A stretch of 64,000 bases of DNA from Marinobacter manganoxydans MnI7-9. GTDB taxonomy: Bacteria > Pseudomonadota > Gammaproteobacteria > Pseudomonadales > Oleiphilaceae. Position numbers and translations under genes: made by a program. The notes under the pieces were generated by a model. That model ran no database searches, was not told the DNA's origin, and was given only the letters and a program-made list of their open reading frames with translations. The stretch spans positions 1 through 64,000 of the forward strand of contig NZ_AGTR01000028.1 of the NCBI RefSeq assembly GCF_000235625.1, in the 5' to 3' direction. The stretch's first letter is position 1. Each line of letters begins with the position of its first letter. Positions 9,044 to 21,081 of this stretch are shown piece by piece.

Positions 9044-10057
9044 ATGACCATTCAGGAAGAACTCAACTCTACCGTCCGGGAACTGGTTCAGCCCGGCAAG
9101 GGAATTCTCGCGGCGGATGAAAGCCACCCGACCATTGCCAAGCGTTTCAAGGCCGTTGGTGTGGAGTCGAGCGAAGATATGCGCCGGGAATACCGAAGCC
9201 TTATTTTCTCGGCTTCCGGGCTCGGAGAATTCATCAGCGGGGTCATTCTGTTTGAAGAGACTCTCGGCCAGCAGAGCCTGGATAATGTTCCCATGCCAAA
9301 GCTGCTGGCCAGCAAAGGCATTGTGCCGGGCATCAAGGTAGACAAGGGCAAAGGCCCTCTTGTGAATGCCCCGGGTGATGAAATCACCTTTGGCCTGGAT
9401 GGTCTGGAGGACCGCCTGGAAATCTACAAAAACCAGGGGGCCCGGTTCGCCAAGTGGCGGGATGTGTTCCATATATCGGACACTCTGCCCTCACGGCAGG
9501 CGATCGAGGCGAATGCCGAGGTTCTCGCCCGCTATGCGGCGATCTGCCAGTCCCTGGGTATCGTGCCGATCGTTGAGCCGGAAGTACTGATCGATGGCAA
9601 CCATTCCATCGAGCGCTGCGCGGAAGTCAGCGAGGCGGTGATTCGGGAGGTGTTCCACGCCCTTTACCGACACAAGGTGGCACTGGAATACATGATCCTC
9701 AAACCCAGCATGGTGACGCCGGGCAAGGAAAGCCCGAAGGCATCCCCGGAAGCCGTGGCGACAGCGACTCTCGATGTTTTTCGCAGGGCGGTACCGGCTG
9801 CGGTACCCGGCATTTTCTTCCTCTCGGGCGGCCAGACACCGGAAGAAGCCACTCTCAATCTGAACGCCATGAACAGCATGGGCGCGCAGCCCTGGGAGTT
9901 GAGCTTCTCTTACGGACGGGCTTTGCAGGAACCGGCACAGAAGGCCTGGGCCGGCAATCTGGACAATGGTCCGGAGGCTCAGGCAGCAATGCTGAAGCGG
10001 GCCCGCCTGAACGGTGCCGCTCGCGCGGGCCATTACCGACCGGAGATGGAAGACTGA
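9044..10057 (+). CDS. Fructose-bisphosphate aldolase, class I
   Basis: A 337-residue Schiff-base (class I) aldolase of the eukaryotic-like type, interconverting fructose 1,6-bisphosphate with the two triose phosphates. GKGILAADESHPTIAKRF near the N-terminus and EYMILKPSMVTPG near residue 220 (the Schiff-base lysine) are both intact, as is SGGQTPEEATLNLNAMN. Start ATG 9044 has an AGGAG site at 9030-9034; the open frame from 8993 adds an unconserved leader. It is a single gene between a divergent dehydrogenase and a convergent hydrolase. Confidence 0.95.
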   Translation: MTIQEELNSTVRELVQPGKGILAADESHPTIAKRFKAVGVESSEDMRREYRSLIFSASGLGEFISGVILFEETLGQQSLDNVPMPKLLASKGIVPGIKVDKGKGPLVNAPGDEITFGLDGLEDRLEIYKNQGARFAKWRDVFHISDTLPSRQAIEANAEVLARYAAICQSLGIVPIVEPEVLIDGNHSIERCAEVSEAVIREVFHALYRHKVALEYMILKPSMVTPGKESPKASPEAVATATLDVFRRAVPAAVPGIFFLSGGQTPEEATLNLNAMNSMGAQPWELSFSYGRALQEPAQKAWAGNLDNGPEAQAAMLKRARLNGAARAGHYRPEMED

Positions 10058-10087
10058 CCGGCAACAGCCCTGCGTGCCCGTGTTCCC

Positions 10088-11080
10088 CTAGTTGCAGCCG
10101 GAGACGCAGCTCGCCATGCCATTGAACGCCATGGTGCGGCCACTGAGGGGCACATGAACCGGCACTGTCACTGAATCCCGGAACAGAGCCGTGCGCGTTC
10201 CTTCCTGCACCATGCCACCGGAGGTCGCAGGTTCGTTGGCGTGGGAGGCGATAACCGCCTTCGGTTGCACGAGGTCATTGATTACGTAGGCGGCCTGTTT
10301 CGGTCCGGTGGTGAACGTATCACCGATGTTCATCACCACAAGTCCCGCACCGTAGTGATCCTTCACGACCAGCTTTTGCTCGGCAGTAATGCCAGTGTCA
10401 CCGGACAGGTAGACCACCAGGCCGTTGGAGAACCTGAGCACGTAGCCCGTGGGTGGTCCGACACTGGCGCCAACACCCGCGGCAGCCAGATACTCTGCCA
10501 GTGGCCCGGTGAGGAACGAGGGCGATACGCCATTGCTGTGCACAGCCGGCACGGTCGTAATTGCCACTCCGCCAACTTCACGCTCGCCACCGAACCGAAC
10601 CAACAGCGAGTTTGCAGGATCACCGCCGGCATCTTTCAGCTTGGCAGCAAAGAAGGCGGGCATTTCGCTACCCGTAACAATTTTTGAACCGTGTTTTACC
10701 GCAATATCAACAGTGTTGGATTGTGGCAATGTTGAAACGCCGGTGTCTGGAGATCCGCACGTGCCCTGATTGGTCTTGCTGATGCGCTGATCACCCACAT
10801 GGTCCCCATGCATGTGGGAAACCAGAACAACATCAATTTTGCCCAGTCGGGGATCATCCGGACCGGCGACCGTTCTGCCGGCGTCATAGAGAATTCGGGT
10901 GCCATTGGGATCTTCAAAGACCAGCGCCCGGTCCCGGCCACAGAACTCACCATCGTGGCTTCCCAGGGGTGTGACTTTCACCACGTGGTCGTCGGCGGCA
11001 GCCGGCATAGCGGCGCCCACTAGCATACCGACTGACACTCCGGCAAAGGCCATCGTGTTGCGCAAACCTGCTCTGAACAT
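10088..11080 (-). CDS. Exported MBL-fold metallo-hydrolase
   Basis: A 330-residue metallo-beta-lactamase-fold enzyme with a cleavable signal peptide (residues 1 to about 29, ending AMPAAADD), so it should act in the periplasm. The HxHxDH metal motif is complete: His89, His91, Asp93, His94 (SHMHGDHVGD). Later metal ligands appear as AVHSNG, LSGDTG and ASHANE, the pattern of the UlaG-like branch rather than of true beta-lactamases. A GGAGGAC ribosome site precedes the ATG. The substrate is unknown; I do not suggest antibiotic hydrolysis. Confidence 0.88.
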   Translation of the reverse strand: MFRAGLRNTMAFAGVSVGMLVGAAMPAAADDHVVKVTPLGSHDGEFCGRDRALVFEDPNGTRILYDAGRTVAGPDDPRLGKIDVVLVSHMHGDHVGDQRISKTNQGTCGSPDTGVSTLPQSNTVDIAVKHGSKIVTGSEMPAFFAAKLKDAGGDPANSLLVRFGGEREVGGVAITTVPAVHSNGVSPSFLTGPLAEYLAAAGVGASVGPPTGYVLRFSNGLVVYLSGDTGITAEQKLVVKDHYGAGLVVMNIGDTFTTGPKQAAYVINDLVQPKAVIASHANEPATSGGMVQEGTRTALFRDSVTVPVHVPLSGRTMAFNGMASCVSGCN

Positions 11081-11206
11081 GTTGTTCGTCCTCCCACTCG
11101 TTTTTTATTGGTACCGGTATTGATACGAACGACAATCCCGTTGATACCAGTTTAGGCGGCGGGAAGGTCAACGCGTGGGGATTGAGTGAGTGCGCTTGAA
11201 TGAGGA

Positions 11207-12178
11207 TCAGGCAGCGCGGGAGTCCGTCAGGATAACCCGCTGTTCCAGGCATGCCATCATGGGCGCCACCTGACGGATTTTCCGGGCCTCGGGCCAGAGC
11301 GCCTCTGCCTCGGCGAAACCCTGGCGGAGAAAGTTAAGCCATTGTTTGATACGACCGGTCACATAGCGGTCCTCAAGCCAGCCCTGAAGAACCGTAGCGT
11401 ACTCACGAACCAGGGCGACAGCTTCCGGCCAGGTCATATCCGGCACCGTTTTGCCCTGCTGGCTGGCCTTGATCTGCCGGGCGAGGTCTGGCCGGGCGAT
11501 CAGGCCACGGCCAATCATCACGTCATCGCAGCCGGACACCTCACGGCAACGCCAGTAGTCCGCGACACTCCAGATTTCGCCATTGGCAATTATGTGGGTT
11601 TTGACAGCTTCCCGGGCCCGGGCGATTTCCTCCCAATAGGCCGGCGGCTTATACCCGTCTACTTTGCTGCGGGCATGAATGACAATCTCTGCCGCGCCTG
11701 CCGCTTCCAATGCCTGGGCACAAGCCACACCCATGGATCGGTCGTCATACCCCAGCCGCATTTTGGCTGTGACCGGCACATGCGCTGGCACAGCCTGACG
11801 CACAGCAGCCACGATCTCATGCATAAGCTCCGGCTCGCGCATCAACACACAGCCACCCTTGTGCTTGTTGACCGTTTTGGCCGGGCAACCAAAGTTGATA
11901 TCCACCTGGGTGGCGCCGAGTTCAGCCGCACGCACGCCGTGGCGCGCCATCTGGTGAGGGTCTGAACCCAGCAGCTGAACGGCAACGGGGGTGCCCACTT
12001 GAGTGAGCGACCGGTTGTACAATTCGGGGGCGTATTTGTAGAACACTCTCGGTGGCAGCATGCCATGGGTGACACGAACGAATTCCGTTACGCAACGGTC
12101 GATGCCGCCTACCCCGGTAAGGGTTTCACGGATGGGTGCGTCAACCAGCCCTTCCATTGGGGCGAGAATGATGCGCAT
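11207..12178 (-). CDS. dusC: tRNA-dihydrouridine(16) synthase DusC
   Basis: A 323-residue FMN-dependent enzyme reducing uridine in the D-loop of tRNA. The N-terminal MRIILAPMEGLVDAPIRE, the catalytic-cysteine segment NFGCPAKTVNKHKGGCVLM (residues about 98-116) and NGEIWSVADY identify the family. The N-terminal APMEGLVD and the helical C-terminus fit DusC (position 16) better than DusA or DusB. It lies 126 bases downstream of nothing co-directional that is obviously linked, so it is probably a single-gene unit. Confidence 0.92.
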   Translation of the reverse strand: MRIILAPMEGLVDAPIRETLTGVGGIDRCVTEFVRVTHGMLPPRVFYKYAPELYNRSLTQVGTPVAVQLLGSDPHQMARHGVRAAELGATQVDINFGCPAKTVNKHKGGCVLMREPELMHEIVAAVRQAVPAHVPVTAKMRLGYDDRSMGVACAQALEAAGAAEIVIHARSKVDGYKPPAYWEEIARAREAVKTHIIANGEIWSVADYWRCREVSGCDDVMIGRGLIARPDLARQIKASQQGKTVPDMTWPEAVALVREYATVLQGWLEDRYVTGRIKQWLNFLRQGFAEAEALWPEARKIRQVAPMMACLEQRVILTDSRAA

Positions 12179-12272
12179 GAGTGCTCCAGCAATTACAGGG
12201 TCTGTTCGGGGTGAGACTGATCAAAAATCACACGGAGCGGATTGTAAGGAATTTGGCGGGAAGTTGATAGAC

Positions 12273-12296
12273 GGACACCCCGAAACCGGGGTGTCC
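12273..12296 (-). terminator. Hairpin downstream of katG
   Basis: A perfect 10-bp stem (12273-12282 with 12287-12296) with a 4-base loop lies 20 bases past the katG stop codon. No T-run follows on the minus strand, so it is a candidate terminator or 3'-end protector. Confidence 0.45.
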
Positions 12297-12315
12297 AATC
12301 GCTTGCTTACAGGTC

Positions 12316-14607
<2,292 letters not shown>

Positions 14608-14614
14608 AGGATTT

Positions 14615-14631
14615 CCCGCAATATTTGCGGG
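14615..14631. promoter_or_regulatory. Palindrome upstream of katG
   Basis: A perfect 7-bp inverted repeat (CCCGCAA/TTGCGGG) with a 3-base centre lies 8 bases beyond the OxyR-like site. It could be an operator or a short hairpin from the DUF2835 transcript. The 14488-14850 gap holds no other feature I can support. Confidence 0.35.
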
Positions 14632-14850
14632 TTCTCTGCCTTACTGGGCACAAGCGTAATCACTTGAATATCTCGCCAGAATGTCTAAAAAGTCCGGCCA
14701 TGCGATTGAACGACTGAGTGACATTACATTGGACATGGATCTGCTCCTGCCTAACGAGAACAACTCCACCGTAGCGCGGGACCGATGGCGCAATACAATT
14801 AATTAAAAATAAATTTGTGAGAGTTTTTATTTATGAATGGAGCTCTGATG

Positions 14851-15069
14851 TCAGAGCCGTTCAATGGATGAAAACTTGCCGGCGTCGTCAAAGACGATGC
14901 GGAAACTGCCGCGAATGCCATCGCGAAGATAAAAACGGGAGAGGATACGGGCCGGGAATCGGACAGAGCGTCCGTCCCGGGCCGTGGTGTGAACATCCGT
15001 GGCAACGCCCTGATAGAGCTTGATCCACTCATCAGGGCTGATGCTGATATCCACAATAATCTGCTGCAT
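14851..15069 (-). CDS. DUF2835 family protein
   Basis: A 72-residue protein of the DUF2835 family, found in gammaproteobacteria and without known function. The pattern IVDISISPDEWIKLYQG, followed by RDGRSVRFPARIL and the C-terminal GSFRIVFDDAGKFSSIERL, is characteristic. It starts 6 bases after the htpG stop codon and is surely cotranscribed with it. No signal peptide or membrane segment is visible. A longer overlapping frame in this stretch is a shadow. Confidence 0.8.
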   Translation of the reverse strand: MQQIIVDISISPDEWIKLYQGVATDVHTTARDGRSVRFPARILSRFYLRDGIRGSFRIVFDDAGKFSSIERL

Positions 15070-15075
15070 CGGCGA

Positions 15076-16968
<1,893 letters not shown>

Positions 16969-17039
16969 GGCGTTTATGTCTCCTGATACAAATAAACGGG
17001 CGAATAGGGGCGCCCGAGTTACCTCATAATTCGTGGAGC

Positions 17040-17148
17040 GGCACGGGCAGGAAAGGCTTTCCAAAACACGCTGTGAATACATCCATGTACGCTCGGCTCC
17101 GCCATCCATGGCTCCGCACGGTTTTGGAAAGCCTTTCCTACCCGCGCC
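17040..17148 (-). repeat. Folded intergenic repeat, copy A
   Basis: Outer arms 17040-17067 and 17121-17148 are inverted copies (26 of 28 pair). The interior, read on the minus strand, has GCCATGGATGGC and then AGCGTACATGGATGTATTC, each a small hairpin. The same core occurs in copies B (42966-43073) and C (44671-44778) with different arms. It lies between a thioesterase operon and htpG. Confidence 0.85.
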
Positions 17149-17225
17149 ACCAGGCTATTGAGCTCTCGCTGTCCAAAAAAATGGGGGCACACCGGGGCAT
17201 TTCAAGCCCCGGAGTATAGGCAAGA

Positions 17226-17660
17226 TCAGTCTTCGAGGAGGAAGTGCGCCCTGGCAGTCGCAATGGGTTGCGAGCGGGATTTCTGCCAGGCGCTGACCAT
17301 CACGTTGGCAACGCGGTTGCCCTGGCGGGTCAGACGGCATTCGGCGTAGGTTTCCCGGTTGAGGCCGGCGCGGAGATAATCCAGGGAAAAATCGACGATA
17401 CGGGGCATGCGCAGACTTTCCTGGGACATGATCAGGTAGATGTTGGCGGACATCTCCATGAAGCCACCGATCACGCCCCCGTGGATGGCCGGCAGGATGG
17501 GATTACCCAGGTTGGAGTCTTTGCAGGGCAGACGGAAAATCAGGTCGTCTCCAAACTGCTCACACTGAAGACCAATCCAGGTGGCATAGGGAATGCTGCT
17601 GAGCATGCGGCTGAAGTCACCGGTCTCCTGGGTGTAACGCAGGATTTCAGGATCGGTCAT
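17226..17660 (-). CDS. PaaI-type hotdog thioesterase
   Basis: A 144-residue single hotdog-fold protein likely to hydrolyse an acyl-CoA thioester. The active-site helix start AIHGGVIGGFMEMSANIYL (residues about 58-76) matches the HGG motif of PaaI-like enzymes, although the usual catalytic Asp/Glu position is shifted to Glu69. LDYLRAGLNRETYAECRLTRQGNRVANVMVSAW is the typical beta-sheet half. Its ATG overlaps the stop of the upstream thioesterase by 4 bases, so translation is coupled. The two paralogues may form a heteromer. Substrate unknown. Confidence 0.85.
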   Translation of the reverse strand: MTDPEILRYTQETGDFSRMLSSIPYATWIGLQCEQFGDDLIFRLPCKDSNLGNPILPAIHGGVIGGFMEMSANIYLIMSQESLRMPRIVDFSLDYLRAGLNRETYAECRLTRQGNRVANVMVSAWQKSRSQPIATARAHFLLED

Positions 17661-18127
17661 TCTTCACCCCCGGTAATCAGGTCCCGGTAATGTTTCGGGC
17701 TGGCATCCTTCCCGATACGCATGAAGGTGGCCACGCAGTTGGCGATGGTTTCACCGCCTTCCTGGAACGCCTCACAGCGGGTAAAAATAATGTTCCGGGT
17801 TACCCGGTAGGTTTCAGCCCGGGCATAAACCGGCTTGCGGGGCTGGGCCGGGCGCATGTAGTCCACGCGCAGGTCCAGCGTCGGGCAGAGTTCAAAATCT
17901 TCCAGGGCACAAAGGATCACGCACCCTGACGTGGTATCCATCAGGGTGGTGATGGCCCCACCGTGAATCACTCCGGTGTCCGGGTTACCGATAATGCGAT
18001 CACTGTAAGGCAGGCACAGTGTCAGGCTGCCTTTTGTGGCCTCGGTAACCGACAGACCAAGCTCGTTGGCCTGGTTGAGGGTGGCTATAAAACGGCTAAC
18101 CCGTTTCCGTCGGATATCATCGTTCAT
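17657..18127 (-). CDS. PaaI-type hotdog thioesterase
   Basis: A 156-residue hotdog-fold thioesterase and first gene of a two-gene operon. GVIHGGAITTLMDTTSGCVIL holds the HGG motif and the catalytic-position Asp. TLDLRVDYMRPAQPRKPVYARAETYRVTRN is the family's second half. No signal peptide is present, so it acts on soluble acyl-CoA or acyl-ACP. The DUF599 gene ends 18 bases upstream on the same strand and may belong to the same transcript. Physiological substrate unknown. Confidence 0.88.
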   Translation of the reverse strand: MNDDIRRKRVSRFIATLNQANELGLSVTEATKGSLTLCLPYSDRIIGNPDTGVIHGGAITTLMDTTSGCVILCALEDFELCPTLDLRVDYMRPAQPRKPVYARAETYRVTRNIIFTRCEAFQEGGETIANCVATFMRIGKDASPKHYRDLITGGEE

Positions 18128-18145
18128 TCAGATTCAACCTGTGGA

Positions 18146-18886
18146 TCAGCTTTTAGGTTTTGGGCTGTTTTCCGCCTTGCCGGGCAGCGGCTCCTCGAAG
18201 ACCTTCCCTGCCCTCAATGCTTCCAGTGCCGTCGAACAGAACTCGCGTCGATAGAGAACGACAACAACCAGCGTGGACGCCGCCATGAAGACAATCGGGT
18301 GAATAAACCAGCCTACCACGGCAAGTGCGTAATAGTAGGACCGCAGCCCAAGGTTAAAGGCATCGCCGGCAAGATTGCAGATGTTGCCGGCACTTCGTGC
18401 AAACGCCTCCCTGCCAGCGGGGCTGGTTTTGGTGTCGTCTGGCGGAGGGGCACTGCCCACCATCACCGACACAAAGTTGTACATCCGCATGGACCAGGTG
18501 AATTTGAAAAAGGCGTAGATAAAGACCACCAACAGCACCACCATGCGAAGTTCCCAGATTTCCCGGGTCGGCAATGTGCCGAAGGGCATGGTACTGAATA
18601 CTTCCATGACTTCCTGGGTGTAGCCGAGGGCGGTGATAATACCCGCGAGAATCAGCAGGCAGCTGGAGGCGAAAAACGCACCGTTGCGCTCCAGGTTTCC
18701 GACCACAGACGCATCGGCAATCCGGTTTTCCCGCCGCAACATGACGCGCATCCAGTCCTCCCGGTAAAGGTCGAGGGTGTTGGACAGGCAGGGACGGTCC
18801 GCGGCACGGCGTTTCGAGTATTCGGTATAACCCAGCCAGCAGACGAGGAACCAGAGCAAAGCGATCAGTTCGAGTAAATTACTCAT
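18146..18886 (-). CDS. DUF599 family membrane protein
   Basis: A 246-residue inner-membrane protein of the DUF599 family, function unknown. Four hydrophobic segments are visible: residues about 4-20 (ELIALLWFLVCWLGYTEY), 70-92 (GAFFASSCLLILAGIITALGY), 112-130 (VVLLVVFIYAFFKFTWSM) and 190-215 (VGWFIHPIVFMAASTLVVVVL). A basic region RREDW/MLRREN lies between the first two. Divergent from the M48 protease gene across about 200 bases. Confidence 0.82.
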   Translation of the reverse strand: MSNLLELIALLWFLVCWLGYTEYSKRRAADRPCLSNTLDLYREDWMRVMLRRENRIADASVVGNLERNGAFFASSCLLILAGIITALGYTQEVMEVFSTMPFGTLPTREIWELRMVVLLVVFIYAFFKFTWSMRMYNFVSVMVGSAPPPDDTKTSPAGREAFARSAGNICNLAGDAFNLGLRSYYYALAVVGWFIHPIVFMAASTLVVVVLYRREFCSTALEALRAGKVFEEPLPGKAENSPKPKS

Positions 18887-19084
18887 GGGTTGCCTTGGGT
18901 GCGAAGTTGGTGAAACAGAGCGGGAACAGAGGCTTATGATACGCCAAGGGCCTGCTCGTCACCACCGCCGGGCAGGTTGCGGTAATCCACTGATGGCCGA
19001 TCATGTGCTATAAACTGCCCATTCAGGAAGCGGGCAACTGTTTTGAACGAACCCGACATCGCATCATCCAAAAGGGAGCTTACT

Positions 19085-20362
19085 GTGAACCTGTCTGCCA
19101 TCAAAAACAGCCTGGTAGCCATTGCGCTGGCACTGACACTCAGCGGCTGCTCGGTCAATCCGGTTACCGGGGAAAATCAGCTTTCGCTGATCGGTGAAAG
19201 CCAGGAGCTCGCCATGGGCGCCGAGCAGTACGTGCCCACCCAGCAAACCCAGGGCGGTCGGTTTTATGTGGACCCGGAGCTGACGCTCTATGTGAGCGAG
19301 GTTGGCCAGAAAATGGCCAGGGTCAGTGACAGACCGGACCTGCCCTACGAATTCGTGGTTCTGAACAGCAGTGTGCCCAATGCCTGGGCCCTTCCCGGAG
19401 GCAAGATCGCCATTAACCGTGGCCTGCTGACAGAGCTTGACGACGAGGCTCAACTTGCCTCGGTTCTGGGGCACGAGATTGTTCATGCGGCAGCCCGGCA
19501 CAGTGTTCAGCGCATGCAGCAGGGAATGTTGATCAGCGCCGGCGTTGCCGGACTTGGTTTTGCCCTGTCGGACAACGAATGGGCCGGTCTGATCATGGGT
19601 GGTGCTGCCCTTGGGGCGCAACTTGCGCTGGCGCAATACAGCCAGGGCGATGAACTCGAATCCGACCACTACGGGATTCTCTACATGAAAGAAGCCGGCT
19701 ATGACCCACAGGCGGCGGTGGAGCTCCAGGAGCTGTTCCTGAAACTATCCGAAGGGCGTCAGTCCAGTTTCATTGATGGCCTGTTCGCGACCCATCCTCC
19801 CTCAGCGAAACGCGTGCAGGAGAACCGCGAACTGGTGCAGAAGGTTGGCGCGGGCGGCTACCGCGGTGAGGACGTCTATGAACGCAAGATGGCCAAACTC
19901 CGCTCGCTGCAACCGGCTTACGATGCCCATGACAAAGCCATGGAGCTGGCCTCCAAAGGCGAGATGAAGCCTGCGCTGGACAAGATCAACGAAGCCATCC
20001 GTCTGCTGCCACGGGAAGCCATGTTCTATGCCCTTCGCGGCCGCATTTATCAGGACCAGAAGGAAACAGAGAAGGCTGCGGCCGACTTTGAAAAGGCGGT
20101 GGAGCTCTACCCCGAGATGTTCAAGTATCGCCTTTACAATGGCCTGAATGCTCTGAGGCTCAACAATCTGGACAAGGCCAGGGAGAATCTGACCAAAGCC
20201 AATGAAACCGTCCCCACTTCCATTGCCTTCCTGCGACTGGGCGATGTTGCGGTAAAACAGAATAACCGGAATGAAGCCATTGCCTATTACAGCAAGGCCG
20301 CCGAAGCCGGTGGGGACGTAGCTGAAGAGGCCAAACGTAAACTGGCGGCACTCACGCAATAA
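19085..20362 (+). CDS. M48 family metalloprotease lipoprotein with TPR repeats
   Basis: A 425-residue envelope protease. The start is GTG 19085, chosen because GGGAG sits 6 bases upstream and it yields a lipoprotein signal (LALTLSGC, lipid cysteine Cys22). The zinc site is HEIVH (His130, Glu131, His134), with the third ligand in ELESDHYGILYM. GKIAINRGLLTELDDEAQLASVLGHE is typical of BepA/LoiP relatives. TPR-type helices fill residues about 275-420 (AMFYALRGRIYQDQKETEKA and similar). This architecture resembles BepA, which edits outer-membrane assembly intermediates; equating them is an inference. A strong terminator follows. Confidence 0.9.
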   Translation: MNLSAIKNSLVAIALALTLSGCSVNPVTGENQLSLIGESQELAMGAEQYVPTQQTQGGRFYVDPELTLYVSEVGQKMARVSDRPDLPYEFVVLNSSVPNAWALPGGKIAINRGLLTELDDEAQLASVLGHEIVHAAARHSVQRMQQGMLISAGVAGLGFALSDNEWAGLIMGGAALGAQLALAQYSQGDELESDHYGILYMKEAGYDPQAAVELQELFLKLSEGRQSSFIDGLFATHPPSAKRVQENRELVQKVGAGGYRGEDVYERKMAKLRSLQPAYDAHDKAMELASKGEMKPALDKINEAIRLLPREAMFYALRGRIYQDQKETEKAAADFEKAVELYPEMFKYRLYNGLNALRLNNLDKARENLTKANETVPTSIAFLRLGDVAVKQNNRNEAIAYYSKAAEAGGDVAEEAKRKLAALTQ

Positions 20363-20387
20363 TTGCCGCCGGAATCGTTGACTTTAG

Positions 20388-20422
20388 AAGGCCGGTGTCC
20401 CGAGGGATTCCGGCCTTTTTAT
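20388..20422 (+). terminator. Rho-independent terminator after the M48 protease
   Basis: An 8-bp stem AAGGCCGG/CCGGCCTT (20388-20395 with 20410-20417) is followed by TTTTTATT. It lies 25 bases beyond the protease stop codon. Confidence 0.85.
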
Positions 20423-20479
20423 TGCCCGGGATCAAGATTGCCGGTCTGACGCACATCTTCTGTCATCGCCTCCATTGAC

Positions 20480-20501
20480 TTTTAGAGCAATAACTCTAAA
20501 A
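20480..20501. promoter_or_regulatory. 22-bp palindrome upstream of the SCP2-like/alcohol dehydrogenase operon
   Basis: TTTTAGAG and CTCTAAAA form a perfect inverted repeat with a 6-base centre, ending 25 bases before the ATG at 20527. Size and symmetry suit a dimeric repressor such as a TetR-type protein. No such regulator gene is adjacent. Confidence 0.5.
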
Positions 20502-20526
20502 ATCAGATGACATCAACAACGATTGG

Positions 20527-21081
20527 ATGACGGACATGCTAGCGAAACGTATCCAGCCCATGGTCTTCCAGGCGCGCCGACTGTACGTGGAACTGATGTT
20601 CCAGGTGATGGGGCGAGCCCTGCAGGCTGTGAGCGAGGTGGACGAGAAGGTTCAGAACGAAGCCCGGGCACTACCTGACGGTTTCCTGTTCGAGATGATG
20701 GTGATGCCGGATGGCTCAAAGCTGATCGTCGAGCATACCGGCCAGGGGCGTTTCCGTTACCACGGTGACAAGGCCCCACGGCCGATCGACCTGTCGATTC
20801 AGTTCAAGCACATCGCCCACGCTTTCCTGGTGCTGTCTTTCCAGGAAAAAACATCAGTGGCTTTCGCCAATGACCGCATGCTGGTGGATGGCGACATCAG
20901 CTATGCCGTGCGGATGACGCGGGTACTGAACCGGCTTGAGTCCTTCATCCTGCCGAAAATGGTCGCCGAGCGCGCCGTGAAGGAATACCCGGCCGACCTC
21001 CACCTGCCGGAAAAGCTGATCAGCGCCGCGCGCATTTACCTGAAAGTTGCCACCAATTTCGTTGAGACAGTGAGAGCGTGA
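20527..21081 (+). CDS. SCP2-like protein coupled to alcohol dehydrogenase
   Basis: A 184-residue soluble protein. I do not recognise it with certainty. The middle (residues about 50-130: FEMMVMPDGSKLIVEH, IDLSIQFKHIAHAFLVLSF, FANDRMLVDGDISYAVRMTRVLN) resembles the strand pattern of SCP2 sterol-carrier lipid-binding domains. The start is ATG 20527 or ATG 20536; neither has a good ribosome site. Its stop TGA shares one base with the ATG of the iron alcohol dehydrogenase, so the two are translationally coupled. A role in handling a hydrophobic alcohol or its product is an inference from that coupling. Confidence 0.6.
   Translation: MTDMLAKRIQPMVFQARRLYVELMFQVMGRALQAVSEVDEKVQNEARALPDGFLFEMMVMPDGSKLIVEHTGQGRFRYHGDKAPRPIDLSIQFKHIAHAFLVLSFQEKTSVAFANDRMLVDGDISYAVRMTRVLNRLESFILPKMVAERAVKEYPADLHLPEKLISAARIYLKVATNFVETVRA

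Noticed and set aside
10088-11080. MBL-fold protein as an antibiotic-resistance beta-lactamase
   Set aside because: Motif spacing fits the UlaG-like hydrolases, and no beta-lactamase-specific loop or mobile context is seen.
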